A stretch of 64,000 bases of DNA from Cyanobacteria bacterium UBA791 (GTDB lineage: Bacteria; Cyanobacteriota; Vampirovibrionia; Gastranaerophilales; Gastranaerophilaceae): positions 35,709-99,708 of the forward strand of contig DBIX01000048.1 in the NCBI GenBank assembly GCA_002297005.1. The letters are read 5' to 3'. The notes under the pieces were generated by a model. It did no database searches. It was not told the origin of the DNA and saw only the letters and a list, made by a program, of their open reading frames with translations. Positions 59,377 through 64,000 of this stretch are shown here, one piece after another. The position numbers and the translations under genes are program-made. The first letter of the stretch is position 1, and every line of letters starts with the position of its first letter.

Positions 59377-59664
59377 ATGAAAAATGATTTTTATGTATAT
59401 ATTCTCTCTAATACGACTAATTCAACTTTTTATATAGGAGTAACAAGTAATCTTCAAAAACGTATATGGGAACATAAAAATAAAGTAATAGAAGGTTTCA
59501 CTAAAAAATATAACGTAAATAAATTAGTTTATTATGAAATAACTAACTCAATAGAAACGGCTATTTTAAGAGAAAAACAACTTAAAAATTGGCATAGAAA
59601 ATGGAAAATAAATTTAATAAAAGAATTTAATTCAGAAATGAAAGATATTTCTGAAAATTTTTAG
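59377..59664 (+). CDS. Small GIY-YIG endonuclease
   Basis: This 95-residue protein consists only of a GIY-YIG nuclease domain. YVY (6-8) and YIG (19-21) are the two signature strands, Arg-29 in LQKRIWEHK is the catalytic arginine, and a glutamate in the helix ETAILREKQLKNWHRKWKIN (Glu-60 or Glu-66) is the likely metal ligand. It resembles the single-domain UvrC-N/YhbQ-like (URI) subgroup. The stop codon lies in the first bases of downstream repeat copy B, and the promoter abuts copy A, so the gene is framed exactly by the repeats. The mRNA is probably leaderless. It may cut or maintain the repeats; this is inference. Confidence 0.93.
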   Translation: MKNDFYVYILSNTTNSTFYIGVTSNLQKRIWEHKNKVIEGFTKKYNVNKLVYYEITNSIETAILREKQLKNWHRKWKINLIKEFNSEMKDISENF

Positions 59665-59795
59665 AACCGTAAAGATACTGAAACATGTTTAGCACGACAT
59701 GTCTTTGTGTCGTCCTGAACTAGTTTGACTGCTTTTTCCGAAATATTTGATTTCGTGAAAAATGTCTGGTTTCTCCACAGGACCTTGACGGATTT
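59656..59795. repeat. Long direct repeat, copy B (downstream of GIY-YIG gene)
   Basis: Same orientation as copy A. It starts inside the last codons of the GIY-YIG gene, providing its TAG stop. Its left palindrome is degenerate (ATACTGAA with TTTAGCAC), while the right 70 bp are practically identical to copy A. It is followed 23 bp later by the end of convergent nrdG, so it may also serve as a terminator. Confidence 0.92.
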
Positions 59796-59818
59796 AGCAA
59801 CTTATAAAATTTACCCCT

Positions 59819-60508
59819 TTATCTCACACCAACAAAATCAATATTCTTTTTCAAAATATTTTTTATTTCTTCAAATTCTTCATCAGAATACGTTTTTTCA
59901 TCCATAAGATTTCCATCCAAAATCTTTGATGCAACAAATTTTTGTAGATAATATCTTTTAGAGCCTGAAATAATTTCACCTATTTTTTCAAAATCCTCAT
60001 AAGAAAGTTGTGATTTTAAAACAGTTGTTCTAAATTCGTAATCAACACCGCTATTCTTAATTAAATTAATACTTTTTTTAATATTTTCTATATTAACATT
60101 ACAATTTACGATAAATTCATATTTATCAATCGGTGCTTTTATATCCATTGCAATATAATCTAAAAGATTTTCATTAATTAATTCTTCTAAAACTTGTGGG
60201 TTTGTGCCGTTTGTATCCAACTTAACAGCAAAACCTAAATCTTTTATATTTTTTATAAACTCTTTCAAATCTTTTTGCAAAGTAGGTTCACCACCTGTAA
60301 CAACAACACCATCAAGTTTACCCTGTCTTTTTCTTAAAAACTCAAAGAAAGCCTCTAAAGATATTAGAGGCTCTTTGTTTTCAAATAATTCTGGATTATG
60401 ACAATATCCACATCTAAAATTGCAACCTTGAGTAAAAACAATACATGCAATTTTTTCAGGATAATCAATAAACGATGTTTTTTGTAATCCTGCTAGTTTG
60501 AAAGACAT
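59819..60508 (-). CDS. nrdG: Anaerobic ribonucleotide reductase activating protein
   Basis: This radical SAM enzyme of 229 residues generates the glycyl radical of NrdD. The cluster motif is Cys-29, Cys-33, Cys-36 (GCNFRCGYCHNPE). VVVTGGEPTLQKDL is the SAM-binding loop and LDTNGTNPQVL the next strand. It is longer than the 155-residue E. coli form and matches the group annotated as NrdG2. It overlaps the end of nrdD by 16 bp, so the two are coupled. Confidence 0.93.
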   Translation of the reverse strand: MSFKLAGLQKTSFIDYPEKIACIVFTQGCNFRCGYCHNPELFENKEPLISLEAFFEFLRKRQGKLDGVVVTGGEPTLQKDLKEFIKNIKDLGFAVKLDTNGTNPQVLEELINENLLDYIAMDIKAPIDKYEFIVNCNVNIENIKKSINLIKNSGVDYEFRTTVLKSQLSYEDFEKIGEIISGSKRYYLQKFVASKILDGNLMDEKTYSDEEFEEIKNILKKNIDFVGVR

Positions 60509-62625
60509 ACTTCTTTTTCCGAATTTCTTTCTAGTTTTTGTGCAACATTGTAAGTTTTTCTGTTTTTGAATTCAGCTTTTTTACCTTTGTTCCATTGTTT
60601 TACAGGTCTGATAAAGCCTACAACTCTTGAATAAACTTCGCATTCTTCACCACAAGTTGGACAAGTTTCGTGTTCACCTGCAACGTATCCGTGATTTGGA
60701 CAAACACTAAATGTTGGAGAGAATGTAAAGTATGGAAGTTTATAGTTTTCACATACTTTTCTAACAAAGTTTTTCATTGTTTCATTGTTATTACATCTTT
60801 CGCCAGCAAATACGTGAACTGTAGTACCACCTGTGTATTTTGTTTGTAAATCATCTTGTAAATCAAGTAATTCAAATACATCATCAGTATAATTTACAGG
60901 AACGTGAGTTGAATTTGTATAATAAGGTTCACCATCATCATTTGCTGTAATAATATCTGGATAATTTTCCTTATCTAATTTAGCAAGTCTATATGTTGTA
61001 CCCTCTGCAGGTGTAGCTTCTAAGTTGTAGTTATTACCTGTTTCTTCTTGATATTTAGTGATTTCAGCTCTCATGAAGTCCATAACTCTAATTGCGAAAT
61101 CATGTCCTTTTTCAGTTGTAATATTTTCACCAAATAAGTTCATACAAGCTTCGTTCATACCGATTAAACCAATTGTTGAAAAATGGTTTTTCCAGTATTG
61201 TTTAAATCTTGCATAAATATCTCTTAAATAATATTTAGTATATGGATACAAGTTACTTTCTGTGAATTTTTCAACTAATTTTCTCTTAATTTCAAGAGAT
61301 TCTTTAGCCAATAACATTCTATCTGATAACATTTTGAAAAATTCTTCTTCATTCTTAGCTTGATAACCAATTTTTGGTAAGTTGATTGTTACAACACCAA
61401 TAGAACCAGTCAATGGGTTTGAACCAAACAAACCACCGCCACGGTATGCTAATTGTCTGTTATCAATTCTTAAACGACAACACATTGAACGTGCATCTTC
61501 TGGGTTTAAGTCAGAATTTACAAAGTTTGAGAAGTTTGGAATACCGTATTTTGCAGTAATTTCCCATAAACCGTCTAAATCCTTGTTATCCCAGTCAAAA
61601 TCTTTTGTAATATTGTATGTTGGAATTGGGAATGTAAATACACGACCTGAAGCATCACCTTTCATCATAACTTCAAAGAATGCTCTGTTAATCATATTCA
61701 TTTCTTCTTGGAAATCACCATAAGTGTCTTCCATAATTTCTCCACCAATAATTACGCATTGATCTTTGTAATAACTTGGTACAGTTAAATCCATTGTAAT
61801 ATTAGAGAATGGTGTTTGGAAACCAACACGAGTTGGTACATTCATATTAAATACAAATTCTTGAATTGCTTGATATACTTGTTCGTAATTCAATTTATCG
61901 TATCTTACAAATGGAGCTAACAATGTATCAAAGTTAGAAAATGCTTGAGCACCAGCAGATTCACCTTGTAAAGTGTACATAAAGTTTACGATTTGACCTA
62001 AAGCTGTTCTTAAGTGTTTTGGCGGAGCAGATGCTACTTTTCCTCTTACACCTTTAAAGCCTTCCATCAATAAATCTTTCAAATCCCAACCAACGCAATA
62101 TGCAGCGATTAAGTTAAGGTCATGAATATGAATAGAACCTGTTTGGTGTGCAGTTTTAATGTTTTCTGGATAAATTTTTTCTAACCAGTATTGTGTACAT
62201 AAATTTGATGCTAAATAGTTATTTAAACCTTGGATAGAATAACCCATGTTAGAGTTTTCATTTACTTTCCAGTCAAGTTGTTTTAAATAATCATCAATCA
62301 TATTAACTGATGCATTTTCAACAAATTCTCTAATTTTTTTATGTTGCTCTCTATATAAAATATATGCTTTTGCAGTACTTTTGTATTTTGATGATAAAAG
62401 AACTTGTTCTACTATATCTTGAATTTCTTCAATAGTTGGTGATTTTAAGTTTGATTCTTTGTTTCTAACAAAATCCTTGATGATTTTTAAAACATTTCTT
62501 GTTAAATTTTTTGCAGCTTTTTCATCAATTTCGTTAGTAACTGCACCAGCTTTTATAATAGCATTTTCAATTTTTGAAGAATTAAATTCTTCAATTTTGC
62601 CATTTCTTTTTAATACATTCTGCAT
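60493..62625 (-). CDS. nrdD: Anaerobic ribonucleoside-triphosphate reductase
   Basis: The class III enzyme reduces NTPs to dNTPs through a glycyl radical and works only without oxygen. The 710 residues begin with an ATP-cone (about 1-95, VLKRNGKIEEFNSSKIENAI, ILYREQHKKIREF). The body has TGSIHIHDLNLIAAYC, GGGLFGSNPLTGSIGVVTIN and TGGTTVHVFAGE. The zinc site is CPNHG...CPTCGEEC, and the C-terminal RVVGF carries the probable radical glycine. Ribosome binding site AGGAGA. A perfect promoter lies about 110 bp upstream. Confidence 0.96.
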   Translation of the reverse strand: MQNVLKRNGKIEEFNSSKIENAIIKAGAVTNEIDEKAAKNLTRNVLKIIKDFVRNKESNLKSPTIEEIQDIVEQVLLSSKYKSTAKAYILYREQHKKIREFVENASVNMIDDYLKQLDWKVNENSNMGYSIQGLNNYLASNLCTQYWLEKIYPENIKTAHQTGSIHIHDLNLIAAYCVGWDLKDLLMEGFKGVRGKVASAPPKHLRTALGQIVNFMYTLQGESAGAQAFSNFDTLLAPFVRYDKLNYEQVYQAIQEFVFNMNVPTRVGFQTPFSNITMDLTVPSYYKDQCVIIGGEIMEDTYGDFQEEMNMINRAFFEVMMKGDASGRVFTFPIPTYNITKDFDWDNKDLDGLWEITAKYGIPNFSNFVNSDLNPEDARSMCCRLRIDNRQLAYRGGGLFGSNPLTGSIGVVTINLPKIGYQAKNEEEFFKMLSDRMLLAKESLEIKRKLVEKFTESNLYPYTKYYLRDIYARFKQYWKNHFSTIGLIGMNEACMNLFGENITTEKGHDFAIRVMDFMRAEITKYQEETGNNYNLEATPAEGTTYRLAKLDKENYPDIITANDDGEPYYTNSTHVPVNYTDDVFELLDLQDDLQTKYTGGTTVHVFAGERCNNNETMKNFVRKVCENYKLPYFTFSPTFSVCPNHGYVAGEHETCPTCGEECEVYSRVVGFIRPVKQWNKGKKAEFKNRKTYNVAQKLERNSEKEVCLSN

Positions 62626-62733
62626 AAATATTCTCCTAAGTCTGATTTTTGATAGTTTTTAAGTTTATAATATTTCGACTCTAAATAAAATAAAGATAAA
62701 AAATCTTTAAATTAATTTTGGGTGAGTCTTATA

Positions 62734-62762
62734 ATTATACAATATTTTTATGTCGTTGTCAA
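62734..62762 (-). promoter_or_regulatory. Consensus promoter of nrdD-nrdG
   Basis: On the minus strand TTGACA (complement of 62757-62762), a 17-bp spacer and TATAAT (complement of 62734-62739): an exact consensus pair. Transcription from about 62727 gives a leader of about 100 nt containing a small AAAGAT/ATCTTT hairpin. No clear NrdR box pair was seen. Confidence 0.8.
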
Positions 62763-62770
62763 AAAAGGAG

Positions 62771-63886
62771 CTACCTTATTTGAACAGGCATTACAAGTGA
62801 AATATAGTCGTTTTCACTATCAGGTCTAAATACTGTTGGAGATGCTTTTGTGTTTAAACCAATCAACACTTTTTCGTCTTCCATATTTTTTAGACCGTCT
62901 AAAACATATTTGTAATTGAATGCAATTACTAAATCTTCATCACTATATTCAATATCTAAATCTTTTTTACCTTTGCCACCGTCTGGAGTATCGGCTTTTA
63001 CTTCAAGTTTATTTTCTGAAAATTCAAATTTAATAATGCAAGTTTTTTCATTAACCATTACAGAAATAAGTTCCAAAGCACTAATTAATTCATTTCTATT
63101 AACTTTAGCTGTTTTTGGACTTGTTTCAGGGATTAATTTGTTATAATCAGGATAATGACCTTCAATAATTTTTGAAATCATTAAAGTTTTTGATGTTTTA
63201 ATAGCAAGTTTTGTTTTTTCTGTGTAGATTTTAATTTTTTCGTCTTCTACAAAACCGCTAATTTTTAAAACCTCTTGTAAAGTTCTTGATGGAATAATTA
63301 ATTGACTTGTTTTCTTTTCAATATTGTCAATTTTTTCTCTAACTCTTGCAAGTCTGTTACCGTCAGTTGATGCAATTTCAAGAATTTCTTCTTTAATATC
63401 GCAAACAACACCTGATAAAGGACCAGTTGTTTCATAAGAAGCTGCTGCAAAACCTGCTTGTTTTATAGCTCTTGTAAATTGTTTAAAATCAATATCAATA
63501 CCGTTTTCTAAACTTACATTTTCAGCTACTTTTGGGAACTCAGATGCTGAAATACCAATAATTTCAAATTTTGTATTTTTTGTACTAATTTCAACAATAT
63601 TTGTTTCTTCATTTAGTTCAAAAGTTACAAGATTTTCTGATAATCTTGTAAAAATATCGTTCAATTTTTTTGATGGTAAAGTAATTGAACCCTCAATTTC
63701 AATTTGAGCATCAACCTCTGTTGAAATTGTCAAATCCAAGTCTGTTGCTGTTAATTTAATAACATTTTTACTTTCAGCTTCGATTAAAATATTTGCTAGT
63801 ACAGGTTGAACACTTTTCATTGTTGCAACGCCTGATACTATTCTAATGCCATTTAAAAATTCGTCTTTGTTTACTATAAATTTCAT
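62771..63886 (-). CDS. dnaN: DNA polymerase III beta subunit (sliding clamp)
   Basis: DnaN forms the ring that tethers polymerase III to DNA. Signatures: KFIVNKDEFLNGIRIVSGVA at the start, ILIEAESKNVIKLTATDLDL, ISTEVDAQIEIEGSITLPSK, ASTDGNRLARVREKI and the C-terminal FRPDSENDYISLVMPVQIR. The start is the ATG at 63886, eight bases after AGGGGAA; a TTG two codons earlier is the alternative. The 371 residues are normal. It is not in an operon with nrdD (own downstream promoter). Upstream of it the window ends, so a dnaA neighbour cannot be checked. Confidence 0.96.
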   Translation of the reverse strand: MKFIVNKDEFLNGIRIVSGVATMKSVQPVLANILIEAESKNVIKLTATDLDLTISTEVDAQIEIEGSITLPSKKLNDIFTRLSENLVTFELNEETNIVEISTKNTKFEIIGISASEFPKVAENVSLENGIDIDFKQFTRAIKQAGFAAASYETTGPLSGVVCDIKEEILEIASTDGNRLARVREKIDNIEKKTSQLIIPSRTLQEVLKISGFVEDEKIKIYTEKTKLAIKTSKTLMISKIIEGHYPDYNKLIPETSPKTAKVNRNELISALELISVMVNEKTCIIKFEFSENKLEVKADTPDGGKGKKDLDIEYSDEDLVIAFNYKYVLDGLKNMEDEKVLIGLNTKASPTVFRPDSENDYISLVMPVQIR

Positions 63887-63923
63887 ATTCAACTTCCCCT
63901 AGAGAAAAAAATTTCTTTATTAT

Positions 63924-63929
63924 ATTATA
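63924..63929 (-). promoter_or_regulatory. -10 box for dnaN
   Basis: TATAAT on the minus strand (complement of 63924-63929) predicts a leader of about 30 nt before the dnaN ribosome binding site. The -35 is weak (about 3/6). Confidence 0.45.
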
Positions 63930-64000
63930 GCAAAAAGAAACCATTTAGTTGATTATTTTTATATGATTTTAATATTATTTAATCAAAACAAATTTATCAA

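Noticed and set aside
59208..59795. CRISPR array
   Set aside because: There are only two long repeats with a gene between them, not short regularly spaced repeats.
59725..59907. Sixty-codon frame across repeat copy B
   Set aside because: It consists of repeat DNA running into the end of nrdG, with no ribosome binding site.
63887..64000. Replication origin next to dnaN
   Set aside because: Only 114 bp are visible; there are no clear DnaA boxes and no dnaA.

Overview
The window is strongly AT-rich, densely coded chromosomal DNA from an anaerobic bacterium with a diderm-like envelope. The anaerobic signs are a single-chain pyruvate:ferredoxin oxidoreductase (nifJ), an oxygen-sensitive class III ribonucleotide reductase (nrdD-nrdG), quinolinate synthase and two radical SAM proteins, with no respiratory genes. 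Envelope signs are a PilM-PilN fusion with PilO, an S-layer-homology protein, a lipoprotein, a class A PBP and a flagellin. The mix recalls the non-photosynthetic gut relatives of Cyanobacteria (Gastranaerophilales/Melainabacteria); coaD followed by a DivIVA-like coiled-coil gene fits this. That placement is an inference. No tRNA, rRNA, CRISPR array, prophage or classical IS element was seen.

Layout: 1-1771, a partial acidic gene and mnmA. 1876-4007, a small gene coupled to a flagellin with a GLUG-repeat insert. 4034-5981, rimP-nusA behind a promoter and an early terminator hairpin. 5993-8714, a DUF2023-like gene, tuf and an acidic coiled-coil gene. 8802-12150, ligA and three small membrane or secreted proteins. 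12151-12652, gene-free DNA rich in inverted repeats. 12653-18870 (minus), nifJ, a metal-exporter-like permease, an SLH protein and a Cys-cluster protein. 18948-25990, PBP1A, lysS, dnaK (minus), coaD and the DivIVA-like gene. 25993-28779 (minus), a GH35 glycosidase and a small partner. 28924-36548, murF-mraY-murD-ftsW-murG-folC and yajQ. 36610-40375 (minus), thiL, glk, holA and holB. 40618-45941, a MotA/MotB-like motor pair divergent from a very large zinc-ribbon/cyclase-like/STAND-like/TPR protein, with a lone LuxR-type HTH. 46065-51946, a peptide-type ABC importer without ATPases, MgtC and a TPR protein. 52032-55381, a radical SAM protein and the pilus genes. 55462-58104, nadA, rlmB and a sigma factor. 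58158-59795, a coiled-coil gene and a GIY-YIG nuclease gene between two long direct repeats. 59819-63886 (minus), nrdD-nrdG and dnaN.

Most genes are housekeeping. The most interesting signals are: (i) the GIY-YIG gene between roughly 138-bp direct repeats, whose palindromic core recurs 47 kb away with a compensatory base-pair change; (ii) five genes in which a -10 box sits exactly six bases before the ATG with no usable Shine-Dalgarno, suggesting leaderless mRNAs; (iii) a MotAB/ZorAB-like pair with neither flagellar nor Zorya partners, sharing a 73-bp promoter region with a giant signalling-type protein; and (iv) the GLUG-containing flagellin. Starts were chosen from ribosome binding sites and promoter positions, so several genes are shorter than their longest open frame.
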